Shown: piece by piece, positions 55,296 to 64,000 of the stretch
How the letters are laid out: each line of letters begins with the position of its first letter
Numbering within the stretch: position 1 is the stretch's first letter
Made by a program: the position numbers and the translations under genes
Notes under the pieces: generated by a model
The model's database searches: none
What the model was told of the DNA's origin: nothing
What the model saw: only the letters and a program-made list of their open reading frames with translations
DNA from: Acetobacterium tundrae
GTDB taxonomy: Bacteria > Bacillota > Clostridia > Eubacteriales > Eubacteriaceae
Assembly: GCF_008086615.1 (NCBI RefSeq)
Contig: NZ_RXYB01000001.1
Span: 248,001 to 312,000, forward strand
DNA: 64,000 nt
Direction: 5' to 3'

Positions 55296-55574
55296 ATGGA
55301 AACCATTCATGAAGGAAAGAATAAGTTTTATATCGGTGCAGATGAGGACGACCCAATAGCTCAGGTAAACTTTTCGCTTGAGAATGAGAATAAAATTGTA
55401 ATTGAGCACGTTTATGTTTCCAGAGAATTGAGGGAACAGGGGATTGGGAAAATATTGGTTGAAAAGATGGTAGATTATGCAAAGGAAGAACACAAGAAAA
55501 TAACTTCCCGCTGTTCCTATGCCGATAAAATACTCGCAGAAGATGAAAAATATACAGATGTTTATGAACAATGA
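55296..55574 (+). CDS. Small GNAT-type N-acetyltransferase (YjdJ-like)
   Basis: 92 residues, about the size of the minimal GCN5-related fold of the YjdJ/Gtf2-like group. IEHVYVSRELREQGIGKIL contains the acetyl-CoA loop (REQGIGK), followed by MVDYAKEEHKKITSRCSYA with the cysteine found in this group. The substrate is unknown. ATG 55296 is preferred because GGGGG lies five bases ahead; ATG 55284 lies upstream of that site. Confidence 0.85.
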   Translation: METIHEGKNKFYIGADEDDPIAQVNFSLENENKIVIEHVYVSRELREQGIGKILVEKMVDYAKEEHKKITSRCSYADKILAEDEKYTDVYEQ

Positions 55575-55643
55575 TGACAGTTAAGAGAAAACTGGGTTAC
55601 TTGCATCTTGATGGAAAATAGGAACTGATTAAATGAATATTGT

Positions 55644-55695
55644 AGTAAATAACAGCACTCTCAGTTTAATTTAACGGAGAGTGCTGTTATTTACT
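55644..55695. terminator. 19-bp perfect hairpin after the GNAT gene
   Basis: The arms 55644-55662 and 55677-55695 are perfectly complementary over 19 bases (left arm begins AGTAAATAACAGCAC), with a 14-base loop. It stands 70 bases after the gene. No T-tract follows, so the terminator call is tentative. It fills part of the 358-base gap before the chemoreceptor gene. Confidence 0.5.
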
Positions 55696-55703
55696 AAAAA
55701 GAC

Positions 55704-55730
55704 TAAAGCAAAACATAAATATGTCGAAAT
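55704..55730 (+). promoter_or_regulatory. Candidate sigma-D (FliA-like) promoter for the chemoreceptor
   Basis: TAAA at 55704-55707 and GTCGAAAT at 55723-55730 are separated by 15 bases, close to the motility sigma consensus TAAA-N15-GCCGATAT (six of eight in the -10 part). It is about 200 bases before the start codon. A second GTCGAAAT at 55894-55901 lacks a matching -35. Confidence 0.4.
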
Positions 55731-55932
55731 ATTACTTGAGTAAGTTGCGGCTTGATAATAAAAGGCAAATAATTGCTTCACAATTAAATGAAAAATCATT
55801 TGTTGATAAAAAAAAGAAAAACACTGTAATGATGCTAAAAGCAGTTTAGAAAGGGTAAATAAAATAAAAATAGTCTTTTTAAATTAACGAAGAGTCGAAA
55901 TAGCATCAAAAATATAGTTAGAAGAGAGAAAA

Positions 55933-58854
55933 ATGAAATCAATAAGATTAAGACTAATAACAATATTTACAGCTCTTATATTGGTAGTAACAAGCATTTT
56001 GGGAGTCGTTGTTCTTAGTAACTTCACGATTGTATTGGAAAAAGACGCTCATAATCAATTGCAAAATCTTGCCGAGGTTCAGGCAAAATATGTTGGCTCC
56101 AGAAGAGATGCCGAGTTGCAATACATGTCAGGGTTAGCTCAAAACTCAATTATTCTGGATGCTAATGTACCCCAGGATCAGCGAGTTGCTTTTTTAATGG
56201 CTGAAGCAAAAAGAGCAGGATATGACGCATATGTTTTGGCTGATCTTGGCGGAAACGGGGTTACCCAAAACAGTACTGGAGATACGGTAAACGTAGCTGA
56301 CCGAGATTATTTTAAAGCGGCAGCAAGTGGGGTAGCAACTGCATCAGATGTTACAATCAGTCGTGTTACGGGTCAGCCAGTTGTTCTCTACGCGACTCCA
56401 ATTTATCAAAATGGCGTAATTGCCGGAGTGCTTTACGGAAGAAAAGAAGGTATTTCGTTAAGTGAAATCACCAAGCAGGTAACCTATGGGGAAACCGGGT
56501 TTGGATATTTAATTAACAACTCGGGGGTTGCAGTCGGAAATTCGAATCTTGATCTGGTAACGCAGCAATTCAATTTTGCGACAGCTGATGAAGAAAATCC
56601 TGACTATGCCCAGTTATCTGAATTAGTGAGAACAAAGATGACAACACGGGAAGTTGGATCTGGCGACTACAGCTTTGAAGGCAAGGATCTTCTGGTTGGT
56701 TATGCTCCGGTGGACGGCAGCCCATGGATTATGGCGGTGGCCATGAATCAATCTGAGCTGGATGTAGAAATAGCGTCGGTCAGAAATATAATCATAGCTA
56801 TTGTAGCAGTCGCAATTATTGCCGGTGCTGTAGCGGTGTTCTTTATCAGCGGTAGCATTGCAAACCCAATTGTTGCGACAACTGAGGAATTAAATCGGTT
56901 GTCTGGTTTTGACTTCAGAAAAAACAAAAACCAGAAAGGCAGTAAATATATAAACCGAAATGATGAAATTGGAGCCATGCTGAAATCAGTTGCTTCCATG
57001 CAGAAAAATGTTCAGGAAAACCTGATTAATAAACTTAAAAATATATCCCAGGGTAACCTGGATGATGAAATTGTCATGGTGGGTGAAAATGATCAGGTAG
57101 GTCCAGCATTAAAAGATACACAAGTTGCAATTAAGACGTTGGTTAATGATACCCATACTCTTGTAACGGCGGCAGTTGAAGGAAGACTTAGTGAAAGAGC
57201 GGATGTTTCAAAATACAATGGAGACTATGCCAAAGTTATTGATGGCGTCAACAAAACCCTTGATGCTGTGGTTGAACCGATCCAGGAAGCATCCAATGTC
57301 CTGGAAGCGATGGCAAAAGGTGATTTAACACACTCCATGGAAGGGGATTATCGAGGCGATTATGCAGTAATCAAGACGTCTCTGAATAAAACCCTTAATA
57401 CAATTAAAATGCTGGTCAGTGATACAAACAGCCTTGTGGAATCAGCTGTGGAAGGAAAACTTGATGACCGAGCAGATGTCTCCAAGCATCAAGGTGAATA
57501 TGCGAAAATCGTTGATGGTGTCAATAAAACCCTTGATGCTGTCGTAGAACCAATCAAAGAAGCATCCAGCGTACTGGAAGCGATGGCAAAAGGTGATTTA
57601 ACACATTCCATGGATGGGGATTACAAAGGCGATTATGCAACGGTTAAAGTATCGGTGAATAAAACCTTTGATGCCATAAAAATGCTGGCGAGTGATACAA
57701 ACAGTCTGGTAGAATCAGCCGTCAATGGCGATATTGATGCCCGGGCTGATAGATCAAAACACAATGGCGAGTATGCTAAAATAATTGGTGGTGTCAACGC
57801 AACCCTAGATGCAATGGTAGCACCGATTCAGGAAGCCAGCATTGTTCTGGAGGAGGTTGCAAACGGCAGCCTGAAACTTAGAATGGAAGGCGATTATAGA
57901 GGACAGCATTCAGCAATTAAAGTAGCGTTAAACAGTACCCTTGATTTTTTACAGGGTGTTATTGATGAAGTTTCGGATATCTTAAACCAAATGGCAAATG
58001 CAAATATGGCGGTTAGTATAAGGGGCGATTACAAGGGCGATTTTGAACCCATAAAGACAGCACTCAATAGCATAATCGAATCACTTAATAATATATTCAG
58101 AGATATCAATGAAGCTGCAGACCAAGTCTCAGCAGGATCTTCGCAGGTATCCGATGGAAGCCAAATGCTTGCCCAGGGATCGACAGAGCAGGCTGCCACA
58201 ATAGAAGAGCTCAGCTCATCCATAGATGAAATTGCTGATAAGACAAAAGCCAATGCAACTCGGGCAAATGAGGCAAACATGCTTTCAACAACAGCACAGG
58301 AAAAAGCTCAAAAAGGCGATAAGCAGATGCGACAGCTGCAGGAATCAATGAATGAAATTAATCAGGCTTCTGAAAATATTTCTAAGATTATCAAGGTCAT
58401 TGATGATATCGCATTCCAGACAAATATACTTTCGCTTAATGCAGCTGTAGAAGCCGCCAGAGCCGGCGAACATGGGAAAGGATTTGCTGTTGTGGCGGAA
58501 GAGGTCAAGAATTTGGCAAACAGAAGTGCAGAAGCAGCTCAGGAAACAACCGTGCTCATTGAAGGATCTGTTAAAAAGACGGAAGAAGGAACCGTAATAG
58601 CCGATGAAGCAGCCGAAGCCCTCCAGGGAATTGTAATAGAAGTTACCAAGGCAGCACAACTTGTGCGAGAAATTGCTCAGGCATCAAATGATCAAGCGAC
58701 TAATATTGCACAGATAAATCTTGGCGTTGATCAGGTATCGCAGGTGGTACAGGGAAACACAGCAACAGCTGAGGAATCAGCAGCGTCAAGCGAAGAATTA
58801 TCCAGTCAGGCACAACTTCTTAAAGAACTGATTTCACAGTTTAGACTTAAATAA
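55933..58854 (+). CDS. Methyl-accepting chemotaxis protein with Cache sensor and HAMP array
   Basis: 973 residues. A membrane helix (about 9-31), an outside double-Cache-type sensor (35-275, with [10 protein letters not shown] and [10 protein letters not shown]), a second membrane helix (285-310) and then a long cytosolic array of HAMP-like modules (310-700). The signalling domain (about 720-973) has the conserved tip [19 protein letters not shown]. Three units of 91 residues in the array are nearly copies. No CheB/CheR tether pentapeptide is seen at the C-terminus. The sensor fold suggests a small soluble ligand such as an amino or organic acid. Confidence 0.92.
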   Translation: MKSIRLRLITIFTALILVVTSILGVVVLSNFTIVLEKDAHNQLQNLAEVQAKYVGSRRDAELQYMSGLAQNSIILDANVPQDQRVAFLMAEAKRAGYDAYVLADLGGNGVTQNSTGDTVNVADRDYFKAAASGVATASDVTISRVTGQPVVLYATPIYQNGVIAGVLYGRKEGISLSEITKQVTYGETGFGYLINNSGVAVGNSNLDLVTQQFNFATADEENPDYAQLSELVRTKMTTREVGSGDYSFEGKDLLVGYAPVDGSPWIMAVAMNQSELDVEIASVRNIIIAIVAVAIIAGAVAVFFISGSIANPIVATTEELNRLSGFDFRKNKNQKGSKYINRNDEIGAMLKSVASMQKNVQENLINKLKNISQGNLDDEIVMVGENDQVGPALKDTQVAIKTLVNDTHTLVTAAVEGRLSERADVSKYNGDYAKVIDGVNKTLDAVVEPIQEASNVLEAMAKGDLTHSMEGDYRGDYAVIKTSLNKTLNTIKMLVSDTNSLVESAVEGKLDDRADVSKHQGEYAKIVDGVNKTLDAVVEPIKEASSVLEAMAKGDLTHSMDGDYKGDYATVKVSVNKTFDAIKMLASDTNSLVESAVNGDIDARADRSKHNGEYAKIIGGVNATLDAMVAPIQEASIVLEEVANGSLKLRMEGDYRGQHSAIKVALNSTLDFLQGVIDEVSDILNQMANANMAVSIRGDYKGDFEPIKTALNSIIESLNNIFRDINEAADQVSAGSSQVSDGSQMLAQGSTEQAATIEELSSSIDEIADKTKANATRANEANMLSTTAQEKAQKGDKQMRQLQESMNEINQASENISKIIKVIDDIAFQTNILSLNAAVEAARAGEHGKGFAVVAEEVKNLANRSAEAAQETTVLIEGSVKKTEEGTVIADEAAEALQGIVIEVTKAAQLVREIAQASNDQATNIAQINLGVDQVSQVVQGNTATAEESAASSEELSSQAQLLKELISQFRLK
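57139..57957 (+). repeat. Three 273-base tandem units coding for HAMP-like pairs
   Basis: Units begin at 57139, 57412 and 57685, each 273 bases (91 residues), each with a [14 protein letters not shown]-like and a [11 protein letters not shown]-like part. Units one and two share long near-identical DNA (for example CTGGAAGCGATGGCAAAAGG), pointing to recent in-frame duplication. Related but more diverged modules flank the array. Confidence 0.85.
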
Positions 58855-59331
58855 AGTAAGTTAAATAATGAGACAAGGTACTATGATATGCTCCCTTCAA
58901 AGTGGACAATGGAAAAAATATTGGATTTTGAAGGGCGTATTTTCTATTGAAAAAAATGAATTCACAACTGATAAAAAAAAGAGCTGAAATATTAAAGTGC
59001 TCTCAGAAAGCCTTAGATAATGAGATGCTACTGGAAAAGATTGTGAAATAATACATTGAGACAAAAGTATTTTTGAAGAAAAGATACAATGGAAACTCCT
59101 GAGCATGATAAAAGAGTTAAGAATAAGATAACGGTATTGGTGTAAATCGCAAATTGAATATGAACACATTTGAAAAAGCAGAAGCTCAGGGAACAATTAT
59201 TTCACAATGTCACGATGGGAGCACTGTGAAATAATTGGCCTTGAATATTTGCGGCTCGGTCATTTTTTTTATGAAGATCCCAAGGTGCGGTCATTGGATT
59301 TTTAAAAGGGTCAGTTTACAAAGCTATGAAT
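58855..59331. other. 477-base gap with decayed ORFs
   Basis: No intact gene. A frame from ATG near 58960 codes for about 31 residues (MNSQLIKKRAEILKCSQK...) and stops at TAA within GTGAAATAATA; open reading continues beyond it for about 17 codons. This suggests a decayed small gene. Other stretches show nothing. The gap ends with the inverted repeat described separately and precedes the end of the minus-strand DUF5610-like gene. Confidence 0.35.
59194..59237. repeat. 13-bp inverted repeat (CAATTATTTCACA)
   Basis: The arms 59194-59206 and 59225-59237 are perfect complements with an 18-base loop. The right arm core TGTGAAATAAT also occurs at about 59042. Position 94 bases after the stop of the minus-strand gene makes it a candidate terminator for that gene, though no T-tract is seen. 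Confidence 0.45.
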
Positions 59332-59931
59332 TTATTTTTCTTCGTTCCAAGTATCAAAACCTTCCATGACTTTGTCATAGGTTTTTTGAGAAATGTCTGG
59401 GAGTTCTCCGCCAAAAGATTTTTTGGCCTGATTGTAACCATCAATAAAGGCGCTTTTCAGAGTTTCAAGTTTGCTTTTATCTCCGCCGGATACGGCTTTG
59501 GCAAAATCTACGATCCGTTCAGCCGTTTTATCAACACCCCAGTAACCATTTTCAGAGATCGCATCCTGAGCCGATGCCTGCGTGTCAGCGTCCACGGTAA
59601 TGGAGACATCCTTGCCTTCACTTAAGGATTTAATGACTTCATTAACCTTTAAACCCTGTTTTTCAAGCATTGCAGCAACCATTTTTTTGAATGCGGCAGT
59701 GTTTTTTGAAAAATCAGCTTTGAGTTCACTTAGCTTTTTTTGATCGATGGTGTAGGTCCCGATATCCTCTTTTGAGTTTGTTCCAAGTTCGACGGTATCC
59801 GTGCGTGCGTCCACTGATGCGACTTTTTCGACAGCCTGCACAGCTTCTTTTGCATTGGCATTTTGCGTGGCGATTTTTGTCTGAGGTGTTTGAGTCAGCA
59901 GTTTGCTGCTATCAATTGAATTAGTACTCAT
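59332..59931 (-). CDS. DUF5610-like protein
   Basis: 199 residues from ATG 59931, with GGAGG five bases upstream; an in-frame codon at 59976 lacks a site. The N-terminal 60 residues are low-complexity and polar. The C-terminal part has SENGYWGVDKTAERIVDFAKAVSGGD and FGGELPDISQKTYDKVMEGFD (shown here as GYWGVDKTAERI and ELPDISQKTYD), which resemble the DUF5610 family. No signal peptide is seen. A sigma-D-like promoter upstream suggests a motility-linked role. The family assignment is from memory of its pattern and should be searched. Confidence 0.7.
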   Translation of the reverse strand: MSTNSIDSSKLLTQTPQTKIATQNANAKEAVQAVEKVASVDARTDTVELGTNSKEDIGTYTIDQKKLSELKADFSKNTAAFKKMVAAMLEKQGLKVNEVIKSLSEGKDVSITVDADTQASAQDAISENGYWGVDKTAERIVDFAKAVSGGDKSKLETLKSAFIDGYNQAKKSFGGELPDISQKTYDKVMEGFDTWNEEK

Positions 59932-59997
59932 AAAATCCTCCTTGTAATAAATTGAGATTATTTTTTTAAATATCATACTGGACCCTTATTATAAGAG

Positions 59998-60025
59998 ATA
60001 TCGACATAATTGGGGCAAGGCTTTA
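59998..60025 (-). promoter_or_regulatory. Candidate sigma-D (FliA-like) promoter for the DUF5610-like gene
   Basis: On the minus strand TAAA (60025-60022) and GTCGATAT (60005-59998) are 16 bases apart, matching seven of eight -10 bases of TAAA-N15-GCCGATAT. It lies about 67 bases before the start codon. A sigma-A-like TATAAT overlaps just downstream, with a poor spacing of 19 from TTGCCC. Confidence 0.5.
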
Positions 60026-60129
60026 GTAATTGTTGATATGAAATTTATCATCATCCGAGAAATCTAGTACAAGGTTGTTAAGTCAGTGCAGACAGATAAA
60101 AACTAGTCACCTTTCGGAATCCTGAATCA

Positions 60130-60396
60130 TTATATTTGTTTTATTGGTATGAGGCCTCTGATTGTTTCAACAGGTTGTTTAATTTGCAGTTCACTTTTAT
60201 TTTGGTCAGATTTGACATTAATATCAGCGGATATGTCCGCAATGGAAACAGGTTCCTTTTTTTCGGTGACCATGCTTTGCAGGTAGTAAGAGAAGCACTC
60301 CGTGATCATGGCTGTCTCTTTGATTTTGTTTCTGGTGCTTGATTTGAAGTTTAATAATTGCTTGGTACTTTTTTTTATGTCGTCAAGGTATTTCAT
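60130..60396 (-). CDS. Small protein of unknown function, 88 residues
   Basis: Not recognised. It is basic in the first 30 residues (MKYLDDIKKSTKQLLNFKS), then has a likely helix (ITECFSYYLQSM) and a polar C-terminal half. There is no membrane segment. AGGAGG lies ten bases upstream on its strand. It is followed by the DUF5610-like gene, about 200 bases downstream, and both have sigma-D-like promoters, which suggests the two act in the same process. Confidence 0.65.
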   Translation of the reverse strand: MKYLDDIKKSTKQLLNFKSSTRNKIKETAMITECFSYYLQSMVTEKKEPVSIADISADINVKSDQNKSELQIKQPVETIRGLIPIKQI

Positions 60397-60471
60397 TATG
60401 AATAAACCTCCTTATTTTGTTTGAACACTTCAATTTTTATATTTAATTTACTAAATAATGTTCTGATTATA

Positions 60472-60498
60472 TTATCGCCATGGGCTAATATAACTTTA
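60472..60498 (-). promoter_or_regulatory. Candidate sigma-D (FliA-like) promoter for the 88-residue gene
   Basis: On the minus strand TAAA (60498-60495) and GGCGATAA (60479-60472) are separated by exactly 15 bases, six of eight -10 bases of the motility sigma consensus. It lies about 76 bases before the start codon. Confidence 0.45.
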
Positions 60499-60643
60499 GA
60501 AAAAATAGAAAGACAGGCGAAACAATTAAGAAAACGCAATGATAGAAACGAAACATTAAGTTAAAAATAATGCAAATAGGGTACAATTCAGCTATTAATC
60601 ACATTGAAAAATCTGTATGAAATTTAAGAAAGAAGGTTTTGCT

Positions 60644-61498
60644 ATGAAGGAAAGAAAGGTTACGCAGGTAATTAGAGGGACTGATGCAATCGATGGTGCC
60701 GGTGTTCATTTAAGCCGTGTATTATCCCACCCCCAGGTTAAAGCTTTTGACCCGTTTTTAATGTTGGATTCTTTTGATTCTGAAAACCCGGAGGATTATA
60801 TCAAGGGATTCCCAATGCATCCTCATCGTGGGATTGAAACCGTGACTTATCTGATACAGGGCAGCATCATTCATGAGGACAGCTTGGGGAATAAAGGTGT
60901 TATTGAATCCGGCTGCTCACAGTGGATGACGGCAGGAAGTGGGATTATGCATCAGGAAATGCCTCAACCTGCAAAAAAAATGCTGGGTTTTCAATTGTGG
61001 CTAAATCTCCCTCAAGTGGAAAAAATGACTGAACCGAAATATTTTGAAATCCGAAAAGAAGATATTCCGATTGTTCAAGGGGATGGGTTCAGTGTGAGTA
61101 TTGTGTCCGGAGAATTTCAAGGAACGAAGGGCGTTAAATCGCATCATATCCAGGCCATGATCTTAGATGCAACGGTTGAGGCCAAATGTGAAATTAGAAT
61201 TCCTACACCGAAGGGAGAAACGGTATTTGTTTTTTTGCTTGAAGGAGAAGGGCAAGTTGCAGATGAGATCTATCATGAAAAATCAGCAATCCTTTTTGAT
61301 GATGGTGATTTTGTGCAAGTAAGGGCAACAGAAAAAGCTCTCCACTTTGTACTGTTTTCTGCACCTCCAATAAAAGAATCGATCGCCTGGGGTGGCCCCA
61401 TTGTTATGAATACTGAGGAAGAATTAAGACAGGCATTTGCGGATTTGGAAGATAGCACATTTATAAAAGAGTCGCCTAAACTCTCGGAAATGAAATAA
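60644..61498 (+). CDS. Pirin family protein
   Basis: 284 residues, two cupin domains. The metal site is formed by HPHRGIETVTY (two histidines) and GSGIMHQEMP (His and Glu), as in pirins and the quercetinase YhhW. The role is uncertain: redox sensor, dioxygenase or partner of metabolic enzymes. ATG 60644 follows AGAAGG; ATG 60617 is in frame but has no site. It is transcribed divergently from the 88-residue gene. Confidence 0.92.
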   Translation: MKERKVTQVIRGTDAIDGAGVHLSRVLSHPQVKAFDPFLMLDSFDSENPEDYIKGFPMHPHRGIETVTYLIQGSIIHEDSLGNKGVIESGCSQWMTAGSGIMHQEMPQPAKKMLGFQLWLNLPQVEKMTEPKYFEIRKEDIPIVQGDGFSVSIVSGEFQGTKGVKSHHIQAMILDATVEAKCEIRIPTPKGETVFVFLLEGEGQVADEIYHEKSAILFDDGDFVQVRATEKALHFVLFSAPPIKESIAWGGPIVMNTEEELRQAFADLEDSTFIKESPKLSEMK

Positions 61499-61583
61499 TC
61501 TTTAATGAAGACAAGGCGCATCGCTGCTTGAATTAAAATGTGTGTTTCAGAGAAGAATGCTAGAAAAATCAAGGAGGCTGTGT

Positions 61584-62090
61584 ATGAATTTTGTACTTAA
61601 AAAATGGCAAACAAGTTTTATTCCTGATGTTGCCAAATATGGGAATAATAAAAAGATAGCAGATAACCTTCGGGATGCTTTCCCTTTTCCTTATACGAAT
61701 ACCGATGCTGAATGGTATGTAAATGATTGTATAGAAAAAGGGGATAAGCATCAGATTTGTCGAGCGATTGTTGTGGATGGACAAGCGGTTGGCAGTATCG
61801 GTGTTTTTATGAAAGAGGACGTTTATAGAAAAAGCGGAGAATTGGGCTACTGGTTGGGTGAGTCATACTGGAATGGCGGAATTATGACAAAAGCAGTGAA
61901 AGAAATCTGTTATGAGTCTTTTGAGCGCTTTGACATTATACGAATTTTTGCAGAACCTTTTTCCTATAATTCAGGATCCAGGCGAGTGCTTGAAAAAGCG
62001 GATTTCAAACTGGAGGGCGTTTTGAAAAAGAGTGTTTGCAAACACGACGAGATTTATGACTCATGTATATATGCACTCTTAAAAAAATAA
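61584..62090 (+). CDS. GNAT family N-acetyltransferase (RimJ/RimL-like)
   Basis: 168 residues from ATG 61584, six bases after AAGGAGG. GELGYWLGESYWNGGIMTKAV carries the acetyl-CoA site (here GYWLGESYWNGGIMT), followed by RIFAEPFSYNSGSRRVLEKADF and EGVLKKSV, the pattern of the RimJ/RimL group. Substrates may be ribosomal proteins, other proteins or small amines. Confidence 0.9.
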   Translation: MNFVLKKWQTSFIPDVAKYGNNKKIADNLRDAFPFPYTNTDAEWYVNDCIEKGDKHQICRAIVVDGQAVGSIGVFMKEDVYRKSGELGYWLGESYWNGGIMTKAVKEICYESFERFDIIRIFAEPFSYNSGSRRVLEKADFKLEGVLKKSVCKHDEIYDSCIYALLKK

Positions 62091-62122
62091 TTTGAGAACT
62101 GAATAGAACTTGCAAGATAAAT

Positions 62123-62185
62123 TAAGAACCCATTCTTTTTCATTGACATGCTTTGGCATAACAATGCATAAAGAATGGGTTCTTA
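62123..62185. terminator. Extended hairpin between convergent GNAT and chemoreceptor genes
   Basis: Outer arms of 16 bases (62123-62138 and 62170-62185) are exact complements (TAAGAACCCATTCTTT). The 31-base loop holds further pairing, CATTG with CAATG and ATGC with GCAT, so nearly the whole 63 bases can fold into one rod. It is placed as a bidirectional terminator. Confidence 0.65.
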
Positions 62186-62260
62186 TTGGTTCGAATTTCA
62201 ATGCTGTATCAAGAAAGTGACTTTTGCAGTGAATATCATTTTATTAAAGAGTTGATGGAT

Positions 62261-64000
62261 TTAGTATTTATCTGAATTCATATCATCCAAAATGATAATT
62301 GGTTCTGACGGACGATTGTTAATTAGTTTAGAGGGACGATTATCAATTGGTTTAAGCGGCTGTGACACAGATGAATCACTCATAGGATTTTTGTTTTGCT
62401 CTTTTAATTTAAATTCATCTACCATTCCTTTAAGCATTTCAGCTTGACCGGATAGTTCTTCGCTGGCGGCGGCACTTTCTTCAGCTGTTGCTGAATTGGT
62501 TTGAACGACCTGGGAAACCTGTTCAATGCCCTGGGTGATTTGCGCAATTTCAGAAGCCTGGTCGTTGGAAGCCTGGGCAATATTTCTAACCAAGTCGGCA
62601 ACTATGCCAACATTATTTGAAATTACTTTTAAGCTTTTTTCTGTGTCATCAGCGATCTTTGTTCCGACTTCCACTTTTTGGATGGAGCCTTCAATAAGGC
62701 CGGTTGTTTGTTTAGCTGCTTCCGCACTTCGTGCGGCAAGAGTGCGTACCTCCTCAGCGACTACGGCAAAACCTTTGCCATGCTGTCCTGCCCGAGCAGC
62801 TTCTACCGCTGCATTCAAGGCTAGAATATTGGTTTGGAATGCAATATCGTCGATGACTTTAATAATTTTGAAAATACTATTGGATGAATCATTAATTTCA
62901 TTCATAGCAGTGATCATCTTTTTCATTTGGTCATTACCTACTTCAGCATTTGATTGAACATCAACCGTTAGTTCATTAGCTTTATTGGCATTTAAGGCAT
63001 TTTTCTTTGTTTCGTTGGCAATTTCATCAATAGAAGCGGTTAATTCTTGGATAGCACTAGCTTGCTCGGTTGTTCCCTGAGACAAAGCCTGTCCGCCGTC
63101 CGAGATTTGTCGGGCCCCTATTTCAACCTGTCCGGCAGCGATATTTATTTCATTCATGGTATGACTCATGTTTGTGGTGATATCATTTAAAGCATTCTTG
63201 ATGGCTAAGAAATCGCCAAGATATTCAGTCGTTATGTCCTGATCCATATTTCCTTGACCCAGAGCTTCCAAAGTCGCAGTAATTTCGCTGACATAGCGTT
63301 TGAGAAACTCAACGGTTTTATTCATATCGTCTTTAATTTTGCCATTTTGGCCCTGGTAGTTGCCTTCCATATATGAGCTTAAATTACCTTGGGATAATTC
63401 ATTTAGGACAAAGGAGGCTTCTTGAATGGGTGCAATGATTGCATCTAAAGTATTGTTAAAACCATTGATGACTTTTGAATATTCTCCTGAGAACCGACTA
63501 AGGTCGCCTCGATTATTTAAGTCGCCCTCAATCGCAATTTGAGCCATTTTATCGGTTTCGTCTACCAGCATGACAATCATTTCAATCATCAAAACCAAAC
63601 TCGGAATAAGATGATCATTTTCGCTGCGTTTTCCAATGTTTTTCAGAATTTCCAAATCCTGCATATCCCCTTCAGAAATATGGGTTGAGATTTCCACAAC
63701 ACGACATAATCGGGTATGAATGTTATTGATTGAATTCGCAATTTCGCCATAAATTCCAAGGTAAGAGCCTTCAACTTTTTCAGAATAATCGTTTAAGCTC
63801 ATTTTACCGAGAACGCGATTGCCTTCTTGTAGGGCTTCCAACCCATCGATACAGGCATTAATGTTGTTTTTAATGGTATTGAAATCACCATAGGAAGTCT
63901 TATTGACTTTTGGAGGAATTTCACCCTTCCCGATACGATTAAGATAATCAGCAGTGGTATTAAGTGGACCAACTAAGGCATCCAGAGTATTGTTAACCCC
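62261..64000 (-). CDS. Methyl-accepting chemotaxis protein (N-terminus outside window)
   Basis: The reading frame stays open to the window edge, so 5' codons are missing; about 579 codons are visible. HAMP-like modules ([46 protein letters not shown] and others) precede the signalling domain with [22 protein letters not shown]. No membrane segment is seen in the visible part. The C-terminal tail (about the last 45 residues) has a repeat of the type [14 protein letters not shown] and acidic residues, not the NWETF-like tether. It resembles the chemoreceptor at 55.9 kb in layout. Confidence 0.92.
   Translation of the reverse strand, partial: GVNNTLDALVGPLNTTADYLNRIGKGEIPPKVNKTSYGDFNTIKNNINACIDGLEALQEGNRVLGKMSLNDYSEKVEGSYLGIYGEIANSINNIHTRLCRVVEISTHISEGDMQDLEILKNIGKRSENDHLIPSLVLMIEMIVMLVDETDKMAQIAIEGDLNNRGDLSRFSGEYSKVINGFNNTLDAIIAPIQEASFVLNELSQGNLSSYMEGNYQGQNGKIKDDMNKTVEFLKRYVSEITATLEALGQGNMDQDITTEYLGDFLAIKNALNDITTNMSHTMNEINIAAGQVEIGARQISDGGQALSQGTTEQASAIQELTASIDEIANETKKNALNANKANELTVDVQSNAEVGNDQMKKMITAMNEINDSSNSIFKIIKVIDDIAFQTNILALNAAVEAARAGQHGKGFAVVAEEVRTLAARSAEAAKQTTGLIEGSIQKVEVGTKIADDTEKSLKVISNNVGIVADLVRNIAQASNDQASEIAQITQGIEQVSQVVQTNSATAEESAAASEELSGQAEMLKGMVDEFKLKEQNKNPMSDSSVSQPLKPIDNRPSKLINNRPSEPIIILDDMNSDKY

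Overview
The window is a stretch of bacterial chromosome from a low-GC Gram-positive organism of the class Clostridia. The evidence is the YggS-SepF-YlmG-YlmH cell-division cluster, the RqcH / YicC-Gmk-RpoZ-PriA-Def-Fmt-RsmB-RlmN-PrpC-PrkC-RsgA-ThiN / L28 / Asp23-FakA-RecG-RsmD-CoaD order known from Bacillus and clostridia, a tryptophan T-box leader, TTG starts behind strong GGAGG sites, and an NfnAB-type pair. Together these suggest an anaerobic, acetogen-like member of the Eubacteriaceae (Acetobacterium-like). That genus is my inference; no rRNA is present.

Layout. 1-5 kb: the 3' end of aspS, tRNA-Pro(GGG), an HlyD-like membrane protein broken by a one-base slip in a T10 tract, then yggS, sepF, ylmG, ylmH and an RluD-type pseudouridine synthase. 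5-28.6 kb: rqcH on the minus strand, then a long housekeeping block on the plus strand covering nucleotide metabolism, replication restart, translation start, rRNA modification, eSTK/PP2C signalling, fatty acid kinase and CoA synthesis. Its PriA has lost the ATPase motifs. 28.6-38.4 kb: ilvBN, nfnAB, polA, coaE, tRNA-Leu(GAG) and a minus-strand PIN-PhoH gene. 38.5-45.3 kb: a T-box leader and the complete trpEGDCFBA operon, with tightly spaced and often overlapping genes. 45.4-47.6 kb: dhaK-dhaL-dhaM, a PTS-type dihydroxyacetone kinase.

47.8-52.6 kb is the most unusual region: a cassette of a divergent protein kinase with a zinc ribbon and a possible FHA-like tail, a TerY-like vWA protein, a PP2C phosphatase and a zinc-ribbon/seven-blade RCC1 propeller protein. 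The first three match the TerY-P phosphorylation triad; the RCC1 protein is a candidate substrate or effector.

52.7-64 kb is an accessory region: a Bcr/CflA-type MFS exporter, a ComFB-like protein, a macro-domain protein, GNAT enzymes, a pirin, two chemoreceptors with arrays of HAMP-like modules, and two minus-strand genes (DUF5610-like and an unknown 88-residue protein). Sigma-D/FliA-like promoter matches precede the first chemoreceptor and both minus-strand genes, suggesting a motility-linked regulon. Several long perfect hairpins without U-tracts lie between genes.
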